The notes below the pieces were generated by a model. That model was not told the DNA's origin. It did not search any database and was given only the letters and a program-made list of their open reading frames with translations. From contig NZ_CP090953.1 of NCBI RefSeq assembly GCF_021513175.1, forward strand, positions 1,483,001-1,547,000: a stretch of 64,000 bases of DNA, in the 5' to 3' direction. Every line of letters starts with the position of its first letter. Position 1 is the first letter of the stretch. The position numbers and the translations under genes were made by a program. This DNA comes from Sphingomonas sp. S2-65 (lineage in GTDB: Bacteria; Pseudomonadota; Alphaproteobacteria; Sphingomonadales; Sphingomonadaceae). Positions 55,283 to 63,796 of this stretch are shown piece by piece.

Positions 55283-55320
55283 ACTTTCGATCAGATTGGC
55301 AATCGCTAGACCGGCTGGTC

Positions 55321-56394
55321 TTAATCGTTGGTGGTGTTATCGGTAGCGGCTTCGCTGGCTTGTTCGTCGGCTGGCTTCTCACGGGCGCGTCTCGCCTCGC
55401 GCTGCTGGATACCCGCTATGACCGCCTCATAGGTCACGGGTTCAACGGCGTTCTGTATCCGGCGAAGCCGCTCGCCAACGGTGTAGGGCTGCCCACCAAC
55501 GATCTTGTAGCTGTCGGCTTGATTTTCAGCTTGAAACGCGAAGTAAGCGTTGGGCCTGATGTCAGCGGCCTTGACCATACCGGCGTCGATGTAACGGGCC
55601 GCGTAATCAAACGCCGCGCACCGATCTGCTGCCGTCCAGCTGGGTGTTTTCTCCGCATCGTCGTGGCAATTCTGGCTCCAGGCTCTCGCACCAATGATGC
55701 CACCGCGATTTAGCACTTTCGCGAACGCGCCGGCTGCGCCCTCGATGACCTTGAAGTCGATGTTCGTGGGTGCCTGATACGTAAACGCCGTGGTGGCGTT
55801 GATAAGGGATGATTGTGAAGTAGTATCGCTGGCCATATTGGCCATCATAATATCCAGGCCGGGTTCGCTCGCACTCGTGGCTTGATCTACGGCCACCATG
55901 TTGTCGGTCATCGTGTCCATGCCAGTGACCGCCATGGAATCCGACGCGGATGCGTAGGCGGGCGTAGAAGAGGAGGGACGAGTGGCTTCCCTCAGGCCGA
56001 CCTTAACAACGCCAATTACTAGCGCGACGGCTGCGATCCCACCCAAACGGGCCAGCCAACTAATTTGGTGCGGAGCGGCGACGACCGTCTGCGGCCGCGC
56101 GGGCTCTTCGGAAGGAGAGGGCGGCGGACTTGATGGTGGAGGAGGCGGGGGTGGCGGAGGGGCGGAAGAACGCGCACCCTGGGCGCGTGAAGCGTCATAG
56201 GCCGCACGGCGTTGGGAATCACCCAGCACCCCAAACGCCTCGTTGATCGCGGCTGCACGCTGGGTCGCATCGGCGTTCTTGTTAGTGTCGGGATGATACT
56301 TGAGCATTAACGCCTTGAACGCCGCTCGGATCACGACTTCGTCGGACATGGGACTCACACCAAGCACCGCGTAGTAATCTGAACTTGATGCCAT
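55321..56394 (-). CDS. Membrane-anchored J-domain protein with periplasmic C-terminal domain
   Basis: 357-aa protein. The N-terminal J-domain (about 5-70) has the Hsp70-activating HPD in KYHPDTNK. A run of nine prolines and a Ser/Pro segment lead to one membrane helix (LGGIAAVALVIGVVKVG, near 125), a Ser/Thr/Met-rich linker, and a C-terminal domain with two Cys (QNCHDDAEK and ADRCAAFDYA). The J-domain would be in the cytosol and the rest outside. GGAGG precedes ATG 56394. An unusual DnaJ-like design; partner DnaK is not in the window. Confidence 0.8.
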   Translation of the reverse strand: MASSSDYYAVLGVSPMSDEVVIRAAFKALMLKYHPDTNKNADATQRAAAINEAFGVLGDSQRRAAYDASRAQGARSSAPPPPPPPPPSSPPPSPSEEPARPQTVVAAPHQISWLARLGGIAAVALVIGVVKVGLREATRPSSSTPAYASASDSMAVTGMDTMTDNMVAVDQATSASEPGLDIMMANMASDTTSQSSLINATTAFTYQAPTNIDFKVIEGAAGAFAKVLNRGGIIGARAWSQNCHDDAEKTPSWTAADRCAAFDYAARYIDAGMVKAADIRPNAYFAFQAENQADSYKIVGGQPYTVGERLRRIQNAVEPVTYEAVIAGIQQREARRAREKPADEQASEAATDNTTND

Positions 56395-56776
56395 GAAACC
56401 TCCACGCCCGACGTTGGGCGACAATCAGCTGATGACGCTGTAGTCCGCTACCGTACACCAGTCCCGGGCATCGCCGGCCAGAGTGGGCCGCATGCGTGCA
56501 TCGGACCGCTGGCAGCAAAGCGAGCTACAGCCATTCACTTCGGGGCTCCCAATAGCTGCCGGGAGGAAAGTCTCCAATCTACGCCATTCCGGACGCGTGA
56601 CCAGCCTCATGGAAGCGGGCGGTCCACTCACATGGACGGGCGCCAGATATCGGGCAGCGAAAAGACACGCGTGAACGGCCGAAAGTGGGCGTTAGCCGAC
56701 CAACAGGTTGCTCAGGTCAGAAGGCCATTCCTCAGCGACTGATCGGGTCTCCGGCCTTGGTTTCAGCCGCGGGTGT
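56395..56776. other. 382-bp gap without a gene
   Basis: No coding frame is supported. Sequence such as CGAAAGTGGGCGTTAGCC resembles degraded repeats seen in the preceding gap (54.4 kb), suggesting remnants of past insertions around a small transferred segment. Confidence 0.5.
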
Positions 56777-57244
56777 TCAAGCGCGAGTGATGCGGGCTGC
56801 GTAACAACCTCGTTTAGCGTAGTGCGCATGGAGATAAGCGATGCGAGGATTGCTGAAGAGCCGCTCGATGATTGGTGTAAGCGCAAGGCCATCGGCGAGA
56901 TCGGCGTCCAGCATCTCACCCTGCGCATCGAATGCTCGAAGCGAAATGGGCCTGCCGAGGATCGCCTCCGGCAGTTCATCAACCAAGTTGAGGCGGCAAC
57001 CGGAATTCTCGCCGATGAAGATCGCGTGGCACGCGCGGTACGCCGTTTCCGCCGGCTGATGCTCATAGCTTAGCAGCAGGGCGGTTTCGCCAATATCCAG
57101 ATCGCGAACCTCTACCCTGTCGGGAAATCCCGGCTTCGCGTCCACAACGAACCGTTTGACGCCGATTGCCAGCAAATCCTCATCTGGTTGGCCGATCAGG
57201 TGGCGGAACGGGGCCGGATCGATGCCTTCAACACGAAATGCCAT
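56777..57244 (-). CDS. DUF1203-like protein
   Basis: 155-aa soluble protein. The sequence ending HAHYAKRGCYAARITRA and the middle HAIFIGENSGCRLNLVDE fit DUF1203. No function is known for the family. Stands alone at the edge of the lower-GC segment; on the same strand is the DUF1801 gene 146 bp upstream. Confidence 0.68.
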   Translation of the reverse strand: MAFRVEGIDPAPFRHLIGQPDEDLLAIGVKRFVVDAKPGFPDRVEVRDLDIGETALLLSYEHQPAETAYRACHAIFIGENSGCRLNLVDELPEAILGRPISLRAFDAQGEMLDADLADGLALTPIIERLFSNPRIAYLHAHYAKRGCYAARITRA

Positions 57245-57390
57245 GTGCGTCTCCTTTTTTGCGGAGCCGGCTTATCTCGGCTGGCCATTCCGGGCTTCCC
57301 CGACCTTGCGGTAAAACTAAGCAGCCCGCATCCCGTTGCGAGCAGATGCCCTGTGGGCGTACGCCGACCGACCCCTTTATGGTCCACGCC

Positions 57391-57801
57391 CTAGAGCCGC
57401 TCGCCGCGCAACCGGCTCGCCTGCCGGATCCACTCGGCGAGGAGGCTGTCGTCGATCGCGTCTTCCTCGCGGATGTCCAGGTAGCGGACATGCTTCTGCT
57501 TCGACGCGCCCGGCGGCACGGGCTTCAGCGAAGCCCCCTGGAAGAAGGTGACCTTCACGTACCGGTCGACGCAGTGATAGGCGAGGAACCAGCCCTCGGC
57601 TCCGGCAGCGCCATAAAGCGGAGTGTTCCATTTCACCGCCTTGCGTGCCCCGGGGATTTCTCGCGCCACGGCGGCGTCGATGCTGCGGCCGACGCGCTGC
57701 TTCCAGCCCGGCATGGTGGCGATATAGGCCTGCACGGGCGCATCGCCCTCGCCCTTGGCGATCTGCGGGTTTCCACCGGTCAGCAGTTGAGGCTCAGCCA
57801 T
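57391..57801 (-). CDS. DUF1801-family protein (YdhG-like)
   Basis: 136-aa small protein. The core IPGARKAVKWNTPLYGAAGAE and GWFLAYHCVDRYVKVTFF are typical of DUF1801/YdhG. The family resembles a compact beta-sheet fold of unknown role. Followed by the GAF gene's 3' end, 79 bp away upstream on the same strand. Confidence 0.8.
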   Translation of the reverse strand: MAEPQLLTGGNPQIAKGEGDAPVQAYIATMPGWKQRVGRSIDAAVAREIPGARKAVKWNTPLYGAAGAEGWFLAYHCVDRYVKVTFFQGASLKPVPPGASKQKHVRYLDIREEDAIDDSLLAEWIRQASRLRGERL

Positions 57802-57879
57802 GATTCGGCTCCGCGAAGGGCAAGTGCGCGAGCCTATACCCGGCGGAGCGTCCGCTAGCTTGGATCGAACCGACAGATC

Positions 57880-58368
57880 CTAGTCGGTCTGCGCCGATAC
57901 CCGCGTCCATTGCTCGACGATTCCGGCGATACGCGTCGAGAAACCTTCCATCGCCGGCACGATCCCGTTGCCGCGCAGGTCGCGGCGCTTCGGGTCGAGC
58001 GCGCACAAGGTTCCAAAGAAGCTGCGGTCGGAAAGGATGATCGGAACCGAGATATAGCTCTTGAAACCGTAGAGCGCCGGCGTGGGATGGGTGCGCCACT
58101 CGGTCTCTTCATCGGCATCGTTGATGACCACCAGGGTCGAGCTCTTGCGGATGTCGTCGCAGATGGTGGTGGCAACGTCGAGTTCGTCGCCGGCGCTCAT
58201 CCCGAATTCGATCTGGTCGAGAACCTGGCAGGCGATCCAGCGGTCTTCCGTCACCCGCGCCACCGCCGCGAAGCCCATGCCCGTCAGAAGGCATACCTCG
58301 TCGAGGATGCGCTTCACCGTCTCGTCGTCGGCGAGCAGCATCGCTTCGTCATGCACCCTGTCTGTCAT
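57880..58368 (-). CDS. Stand-alone GAF-domain protein
   Basis: 162-aa protein consisting essentially of one GAF domain (about 20-155), with DRWIACQVLDQIEFGM, SYISVPIILSDRSFFGTLCALDP. GAF domains bind small molecules or sense redox/light. No output domain is attached; it likely partners with another protein. Stands between DUF1801 and the MerR gene on the same strand. Confidence 0.82.
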   Translation of the reverse strand: MTDRVHDEAMLLADDETVKRILDEVCLLTGMGFAAVARVTEDRWIACQVLDQIEFGMSAGDELDVATTICDDIRKSSTLVVINDADEETEWRTHPTPALYGFKSYISVPIILSDRSFFGTLCALDPKRRDLRGNGIVPAMEGFSTRIAGIVEQWTRVSAQTD

Positions 58369-58412
58369 ACTCCCTCATCGGGCAGGTGGTGCGGGTTGGC
58401 AAGCAAAGCCCA

Positions 58413-58799
58413 TCAGCTGTCGAACGCCGTCAGGATCGGGCATGGGCCCTCTTCACCCTTTCCGCATTCGTGCGCGAGCTTGCGCAATGCGTTGCGGGCC
58501 TCGGTCAGTTCGGCGATCCTGGCCTCAAGCGCTTCGATCCGCGCGCGCGCCAGTTCGCGGGCGCGGGGACGGTCGTTGCGGGCGTCGAGATCGAGCAGCT
58601 CGGCGATCTGGTTGAGGGTGAACCCGGCAGCCTGGGCCGAGCGGATGAAGCGCAGCCGCCGGATGTCAGGGTCGCCATAACGGCGGACGCCGCCATATCC
58701 CCCCGCCCGCTCCGGTTCGGCGAGCAGGCCGCGGCGCTGATAATAGCGAACGGTTTCCACCCCTACGCCGCCGGCCTGGGCGAGCTTTCCGATCGTCAT
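58413..58799 (-). CDS. MerR-family metal-type regulator
   Basis: 128-aa regulator. The N-terminal winged HTH is MTIGKLAQAGGVGVETVRYY, followed by the dimerisation helix and a C-terminal loop with two Cys in HECGKGEEGPCPILTAF. Mercury-type MerR has a further Cys in the dimerisation helix, here replaced in LLDLDARNDRP, so Hg2+ specificity is unlikely; Cu+, or another thiophilic cation, is possible. ATG 58799 starts 11 bp from the -35 box of the divergent promoter. Confidence 0.88.
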   Translation of the reverse strand: MTIGKLAQAGGVGVETVRYYQRRGLLAEPERAGGYGGVRRYGDPDIRRLRFIRSAQAAGFTLNQIAELLDLDARNDRPRARELARARIEALEARIAELTEARNALRKLAHECGKGEEGPCPILTAFDS

Positions 58800-58809
58800 C
58801 ATCGCGTGC

Positions 58810-58841
58810 TTGACTCCGTACCATGGTACGGGCGGTATATG
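58810..58841 (+). promoter_or_regulatory. MerR-type operator/promoter
   Basis: TTGACT (58810-58815) and TATATG (58836-58841) are separated by a 20-bp spacer, longer than normal and typical of MerR-controlled promoters. The spacer holds a perfect 16-bp palindrome CCGTACCATGGTACGG (58816-58831). It reads towards the outer-membrane-like gene at 59029 and abuts the MerR gene. Confidence 0.88.
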
Positions 58842-59028
58842 CGCGCGCATGGCGGGCAATGCAAAAGGCGCGGCTCTTCTACCGCATGGTCATGCCTCCC
58901 CACGCCTGTCCCTTCTGGGGGCGGCAGTCGACATGGCTGCTGGACCGGCAGCGTCGTCTCGCTGACGGGGAACCTGTTCATGATGCTTGGGGATTGCGGG
59001 TGATCGCACGTCCGATGAGGGAAATTTG
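58842..59028 (+). other. 187-bp leader between operator and outer-membrane-like gene
   Basis: Transcript leader from the MerR promoter. Two short frames are seen: one from 58849 (MAGNAKGAALLPHGHA, 38 codons) and one ending in TGA at 59029 that contains MVMPPHACPFWGRQS. Neither has a good ribosome site, and I do not call either a gene. Confidence 0.5.
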
Positions 59029-60393
59029 ATGCGGCGCGGATGGAGAGTGCTGGCGCTGCTGACGCCGCTGGCAGTCGCTCCACTGCCAGCCTGGGCGCAG
59101 GATCATGCCGGGCATGCGCAACCGCCCGCCGAGGCGGAGCACGCCGAGCACCAGGATCACGGCGCGATGCCGGAAATGGATCATGGATCGATGAACCATG
59201 CCGCGATGAACCATGCCGCCACGGACGACGGCGACATCATGGTGGCCGACGAAGTCGCTCCGTGGGTCACCCCGGGCACCGGCACGTCGCTGCTGCCGGG
59301 CGCCGAGGGCGGCATGCGCGGCGTCCATCTCACCCATGGCGGCGACTGGATGGTGATGGCGCATGGCGACGTGATGCTCGCTTATACCGATCAGGGCGGC
59401 CCGCGCGGCGACGACGCCGTCTATTCCGGATCGATGGCGATGCTGATGGCGCAGCGCGAATGGGGCAATGGCACGCGGCTGCGTTTCAACGGGATGTGGA
59501 GCCTCGACCCGGTCAACGGCGCGCGCGGCTATCCCAATCTGCTCGCCACCGGCGAGACCGCCAATGACCGGCCGCTGGTCGACCGCCAGCACCCCCACGA
59601 TTTCTGGATGGAGCTGTCCGCGCGCGTGGACGTGCCGCTGGGCGGCGGAGTCACCGGCTTCGTCTATGGCGGGCCGGTGGCGGAGCCGGCAATGGGCCCG
59701 TCGGCCTTCGTGCATCGCCGCTCGGCGCGCTACCTGCCGCTCTCGCCGATCAGCCACCACTGGTTCGACAGCACCCATGTCACCTTCGGCGTGGTCACCG
59801 CCGGGCTGGCGATGCGCGGGGTCCAGCTGGAAGCCTCCGCCTTCAAGGGGCGCGAGCCCGACGAGGAGCGCTGGGGCTTCGACACCCCCAGGCTCGACAG
59901 CTGGAGCGTGCGGGCAAGCTTCACCCCTTCCCCCAATTGGGCGCTTCAGCTGAGCCATGGCCGGCTCGAGCAGCCCGAAGCGTCCCATGCCGGCCAGGAT
60001 GAGCGCCGCACCACCGCCAGCGCGCATTATGCCAAGGGCGGCTTCTCGGCGATGGCGGCGTTCGCGGCCAAGGACCGTATCGGCGGCCCGGTGCTGACCG
60101 CCTGGCTGGGCGAGGCGAACTGGAATCTGGGACGCCACCACAGCGTGTTCGGGCGCGTCGAGAATATCGGCAATGACGAGTTCTTCCCCGACCATGACGA
60201 TCCGCTGCACGACACCGAATTCCGCGTGACGCGGTTCGAGGGCGGCTATGCCTATCGCATCCCGATCGGCCGGGCCGAGCTGGCGCTGGGCGGATCGCTC
60301 GCCGCTTACGCCAAGCCGGCGGCGCTGGACGCGGCCTATGGCGACGCGCCGCTCAGCTACACCCTGTTCGCCCGGTTCGCGGTCGGCCAGTAG
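59029..60393 (+). CDS. His/Met-rich outer-membrane-like protein, possibly copper-related
   Basis: 454-aa exported protein with signal MRRGWRVLALLTPLAVAPLP, cut after WAQ. The mature N terminus is rich in His and Met (DHAGHAQPPAEAEHAEH, DHGSMNHAAMNHAA), as in copper-binding proteins. The rest is aromatic, beta-rich, with repeated strand-like segments ending in LFARFAVGQ, suggesting an outer-membrane barrel. GAGGGA precedes ATG 59029 by 6 nt. MerR control supports metal response; direct binding is inferred. Confidence 0.7.
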   Translation: MRRGWRVLALLTPLAVAPLPAWAQDHAGHAQPPAEAEHAEHQDHGAMPEMDHGSMNHAAMNHAATDDGDIMVADEVAPWVTPGTGTSLLPGAEGGMRGVHLTHGGDWMVMAHGDVMLAYTDQGGPRGDDAVYSGSMAMLMAQREWGNGTRLRFNGMWSLDPVNGARGYPNLLATGETANDRPLVDRQHPHDFWMELSARVDVPLGGGVTGFVYGGPVAEPAMGPSAFVHRRSARYLPLSPISHHWFDSTHVTFGVVTAGLAMRGVQLEASAFKGREPDEERWGFDTPRLDSWSVRASFTPSPNWALQLSHGRLEQPEASHAGQDERRTTASAHYAKGGFSAMAAFAAKDRIGGPVLTAWLGEANWNLGRHHSVFGRVENIGNDEFFPDHDDPLHDTEFRVTRFEGGYAYRIPIGRAELALGGSLAAYAKPAALDAAYGDAPLSYTLFARFAVGQ

Positions 60394-60432
60394 GACTTTT
60401 TCCCGCAACAATTGAATGGCATCGGCGCGGGC

Positions 60433-61698
60433 ATGCGCTTTCCCCATATGCTTGCCGCCGCGGCGCTCGCCGTGCTTCTCCAGGCCTGTGCCACCGTTCC
60501 CGCCCCCACTCCGGACCTAGCCGGAGCACCCGCCGAGGCGCGCGCGCCGGTGACGATCCTGGTGTCGATCGACGGGTTCCGCCCCGATTATCTGCAGCGC
60601 GGCGTGACTCCGGTGCTCTCGCGCCTCGCCGCCGAAGGGCTACAGGCGCCGATGCGGCCAAGCTTCCCCTCGAAGACCTTCCCCAACCACTGGACGCTCG
60701 TCACCGGCCTGCGCCCCGACCGCAACGGCATCGTCGCCAACAAGATGGAGGACGCCGCCCGCCCGGACGAGGTCTTCACCATGGCGACCGACGATCCGTT
60801 CTGGTGGGACGAGGCCGAGCCGCTGTGGGTCGACGCCGAACAGGCCGGCATCCGCACCGCGACGATGTTCTGGCCCGGCTCCAACGTGCCGTTCGGCGGC
60901 ACGCTCGAAAAGGGCGGCCATGGCCGGGTCGTCGGCGGCACGCGCCCCAGCGACTGGCAGCAGTTCAACCAGGCGGTAACCGGCACGCAGCGCGTCAACG
61001 GCGTGCTCGATTGGCTGCGGCGCCCGGCGGCGATCCGGCCCCGGTTCGTGACGCTCTATTTCGACACGGTCGACAGCGCCGGCCACGCTTATGGCCCCGA
61101 CGACCAACGCACCACCGACGCGGTGGCCGAGGTCGACAAGGCGGTCGGCATGCTGGCCGACGGGCTCGCCACCCTCGGGCAGCCGGCGAACCTGGTGATC
61201 GTCGCCGACCATGGCATGGCCCAGACCAGCGACACCCGCACGGTCATGCTCGGCCTCCCCGCCGACAGCTACCATCTCGTCGAAGCCGGCCCCTATGCCG
61301 CGCTGACGCCGCTTCCGGGCAAGGAAGCGCTGGTCGAGAAAGCACTGCTAGGCCGCCATCCGCACATGGAATGCTGGCGCAAAAGCGAGATCCCGGCGCG
61401 CTTCCATTATGGCCGCAACCCGCGCGTCCCCGCGATCCTCTGCCTGGCCGAGTCCGGCTGGACGATCACCGACAAGGCGCCCAAGGCGCCCTTTACCGGC
61501 GGCGCGCATGGCTATGACCATGCCTCGCCCGCCATGGCGGCGCTGTTCATCGCGCACGGCCCCGCCTTCCGCCCTGCGACGCTGCCGGCGTTCGACAATG
61601 TCGACGTCTACCCGCTGCTGCGCGACTTGCTGGGGCTCCCCGCCAAAGCCGGCACCGATGGCGATGACGTTCCGTTCCGGGGCTGGGTCAAGCGCTGA
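60433..61698 (+). CDS. NPP-type nucleotide pyrophosphatase/phosphodiesterase
   Basis: Predicted exported lipoprotein of 421 aa; lipobox-like LLQACA (Cys about 20). Alkaline-phosphatase-superfamily metal and nucleophile motifs: LVSIDGFRPDYL, PSKTFPNHWTLVTGLRPDRNGI (nucleophile Thr in KTFPN), and VADHGMAQTS. These match the ectonucleotide pyrophosphatase (NPP) family, which cleaves phosphodiester or pyrophosphate bonds. Start at 60433 is preferred over TTG 60412. Followed by a MaoC-like gene. Confidence 0.9.
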   Translation: MRFPHMLAAAALAVLLQACATVPAPTPDLAGAPAEARAPVTILVSIDGFRPDYLQRGVTPVLSRLAAEGLQAPMRPSFPSKTFPNHWTLVTGLRPDRNGIVANKMEDAARPDEVFTMATDDPFWWDEAEPLWVDAEQAGIRTATMFWPGSNVPFGGTLEKGGHGRVVGGTRPSDWQQFNQAVTGTQRVNGVLDWLRRPAAIRPRFVTLYFDTVDSAGHAYGPDDQRTTDAVAEVDKAVGMLADGLATLGQPANLVIVADHGMAQTSDTRTVMLGLPADSYHLVEAGPYAALTPLPGKEALVEKALLGRHPHMECWRKSEIPARFHYGRNPRVPAILCLAESGWTITDKAPKAPFTGGAHGYDHASPAMAALFIAHGPAFRPATLPAFDNVDVYPLLRDLLGLPAKAGTDGDDVPFRGWVKR

Positions 61699-61738
61699 CC
61701 GGCTTGCCAGCGCGCGGTTTCCGTCCGAAACTTCGGGC

Positions 61739-62182
61739 ATGCAGTATCTGGATGACATCGCCGTCGGCGACCGCGCAAGCTTTGGCCGCTATGAAGTCAC
61801 GCGCGAGGAAGTGCTCGACTTCGCGCGCAAATACGACCCCCAGCCCTTTCACTTGTCCGACGAGGGCGCCGCGGAGACGCATTTCGGCCGGCTGGCGGCG
61901 AGCGGATGGCATACCTGTTCGATGACCATGGCGATGCTGGTCGCGCACATGCAGGCGAACCCTCAGGCCAGTCTGGGCGCCGCTGGTATCGACGAACTGC
62001 GCTGGCTCAAGCCGGTCCATCCCGGCGACGTGCTACGCTGCGAGACCGAAGTGCTGGAGGTCCGCCCTTCGCAAAGCCGGCCAGAGATGGGCAGCATCCG
62101 CAGCCAGATGACGACCTTCAACCAGAAGGATGAGCCGGTGCTGCGCTTCGTCGCGCTCGCGCTGTTACGCCGCCGGGGATGA
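61739..62182 (+). CDS. MaoC-like dehydratase/hydratase
   Basis: 147-aa hotdog-fold protein. The hydratase 2 signature is FARKYDPQPFHLSDEGA, with catalytic Asp and His, followed by HFGRLAASGWHTCSM. It would hydrate or dehydrate an enoyl-CoA. Downstream of the NPP gene by 40 bp on the same strand; the link is not obvious. Confidence 0.9.
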   Translation: MQYLDDIAVGDRASFGRYEVTREEVLDFARKYDPQPFHLSDEGAAETHFGRLAASGWHTCSMTMAMLVAHMQANPQASLGAAGIDELRWLKPVHPGDVLRCETEVLEVRPSQSRPEMGSIRSQMTTFNQKDEPVLRFVALALLRRRG

Positions 62183-62189
62183 CGGAACG

Positions 62190-62212
62190 GCCGCGGTGAT
62201 CTTCACCGCAGC
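62190..62212. terminator. Weak hairpin between maoC-like gene and repeat lipoprotein gene
   Basis: GCGGTG ATCTT CACCGC (6-bp stem) lies between two convergent genes. No T-run, so a weak terminator at best. Confidence 0.4.
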
Positions 62213-62224
62213 CGACGCGTCCGA

Positions 62225-62998
62225 TTACTGCGGACGCGACGCCCGTCCGCGCCAGCCGCCGCCGCTGGTCCGCGGCGCGGCGTCCGGGCGAGCGCCCTGC
62301 CAGTTCTGACTGCGCGGCTGGCCCTGATAGGTCGAGGCGCCCGGGGGCACGTGACGACGATCCTGCCAGGTGCCGGTGCTGGGGCGCGTGGCACCATCGG
62401 GCCGCGGCGGGCGGCCGGCACCCTGTCCATTGCCATCCGGGCGGCCGGGGCGGGTTCCATTCCAGCCCGGGCGATCCGGGCGGCCGGGTCCATTGCCGTT
62501 CCAGCCCGGGCGATCGGGACGGCTAGGCCCATTGCCGTTCCAACCCGGACGATCAGGCCGGCCAGGCCCATTGCCGTTCCAGCCGGGACGGCCATTGCCG
62601 TTGCCATTGCCGTTCCACTCGGGGCGATTGCCCCACTGGCCCCAGTTCGGGTTACGGTCACCGCGCCAGTTGCGCCCGCGATTTTCCCAATAGCGGCGCT
62701 GCCCCTGGTTCCAGCGATAGGGGCGGCGATAGCGGTCGTACACGTACACGCCCGAGCCCGGATAATAATAGTCGCCATACCAGCCGAAATAGGAGCTGCC
62801 ATAGCCGGCCCCATAGCCCAGCCCGTCATAGCCGAAGCCGTCATAGCCATAGGCGCCGTATCCCGGGCCGCCATAATAGCCGCCATCGGCATAGCCCACC
62901 GACACGCCGGAATAGCCATAGCCGTCCTCGGCGCAGCCGGCGGTGGAAAGGCCGAGTGCCGCGAGCAACCCTGCGGCCAGAACAGAACGAAGCGCCAT
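62225..62998 (-). CDS. Gly/Tyr- and Trp/Asn/Arg-repeat lipoprotein
   Basis: 257-aa predicted lipoprotein; lipobox-like LSTAGC (Cys about 22). A Gly/Tyr-rich part (about 25-75: GYGAYGYDGFGYDGLGYG) is followed by an Arg/Trp segment and tandem repeats of RPGWNGNGPGRPD (about 115-180). GAGAGG precedes ATG 62998. Disordered, cell-envelope associated; binding role unknown. The repeat DNA (about 62450-62600) is itself periodic. Confidence 0.75.
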   Translation of the reverse strand: MALRSVLAAGLLAALGLSTAGCAEDGYGYSGVSVGYADGGYYGGPGYGAYGYDGFGYDGLGYGAGYGSSYFGWYGDYYYPGSGVYVYDRYRRPYRWNQGQRRYWENRGRNWRGDRNPNWGQWGNRPEWNGNGNGNGRPGWNGNGPGRPDRPGWNGNGPSRPDRPGWNGNGPGRPDRPGWNGTRPGRPDGNGQGAGRPPRPDGATRPSTGTWQDRRHVPPGASTYQGQPRSQNWQGARPDAAPRTSGGGWRGRASRPQ

Positions 62999-63179
62999 GG
63001 CGAACCTCTCAGGCCGCGCGAAGACCGGCGCGGCAGCGGTGAATGTCATCGAGGATGTGAACGTGGGGACGAAAACGATGTTCCGCAACGTGACGGCACG
63101 CCGCCTGCGCACGCGGCCGCGTCCCGTTTTGTGCCACCCCGTTTCTACCTCCCCCACGTCGCGAGGGGGGTTCAACGGA

Positions 63180-63719
63180 TCAATGCCCCTCGAATGCCAC
63201 CAGCGAAGTGACCGCCAGCCCGTCGCCGCGCAGCGCCTCGGCGCCTCCCAGTTCGGGCAAGTCGATCACGAACGCCGCCTGCGCCACCTCGGCCCCCGCC
63301 TTGCGCAGCAGCCGCACCGCCGCCCGCGCGGTGCCGCCGGTGGCGATCAGGTCGTCGACCAGCAGCACGCGGGCGCCCGGCGTGCAGGCATCGGCATGGA
63401 TGGCGATGCGGTCCGTGCCATATTCCAGCGCGTAATCCTCGGCGATCGTCGCGCCGGGCAGCTTGCCGTCCTTGCGGATCAGCAGCACGCCGGTGCCCAG
63501 TTTCACCGCCAGCGCCGCCCCGAACAGGAAACCGCGCGCTTCGATCCCGGCGACGAGATCGATCGGGCCCTGCACCTGCGCGGCCATGCGGTCGATGGTC
63601 AGCTTCAGCCCCTCGGCATCGAGCAGCAGCGTGGTGATGTCGCGGAACTGGATGCCCGGCTTGGGGAAGTCGGGAATGGTGCGGATGCGCGCGCGGATAT
63701 CGTCGTTCTCGGTCGTCAT
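63180..63719 (-). CDS. apt: Adenine phosphoribosyltransferase
   Basis: Converts adenine and PRPP to AMP in purine salvage, 179 aa, normal length. The PRPP loop is RVLLVDDLIATGGTA near residue 123; the N-terminal IPDFPKPGIQFRDITTLL is family-typical. It follows petC on the same strand, across an intrinsic terminator. Confidence 0.96.
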   Translation of the reverse strand: MTTENDDIRARIRTIPDFPKPGIQFRDITTLLLDAEGLKLTIDRMAAQVQGPIDLVAGIEARGFLFGAALAVKLGTGVLLIRKDGKLPGATIAEDYALEYGTDRIAIHADACTPGARVLLVDDLIATGGTARAAVRLLRKAGAEVAQAAFVIDLPELGGAEALRGDGLAVTSLVAFEGH

Positions 63720-63730
63720 CGTCGGTTCCC

Positions 63731-63771
63731 AAAAGAAAAGTCCCGCCGGAGCTGGGCTCGCGGCGGGACTC
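63731..63771 (-). terminator. Intrinsic terminator after petC
   Basis: Arms AGTCCCGCCG/CGGCGGGACT (10 bp) around a 12-nt loop, followed on the minus strand by TTTTCTTTT. A textbook terminator for the cytochrome bc1 operon. Confidence 0.9.
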
Positions 63772-63796
63772 TATCACATCGGCAAAGGGCTGCGGA

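Noticed and set aside
58413..58799. Mercury-resistance MerR
   Set aside because: The dimer-helix Cys of Hg-type MerR is missing and no mer genes are nearby.
62450..62600. CRISPR-like periodic DNA
   Set aside because: The period is explained by a protein repeat in a lipoprotein gene; no spacers of unrelated sequence.
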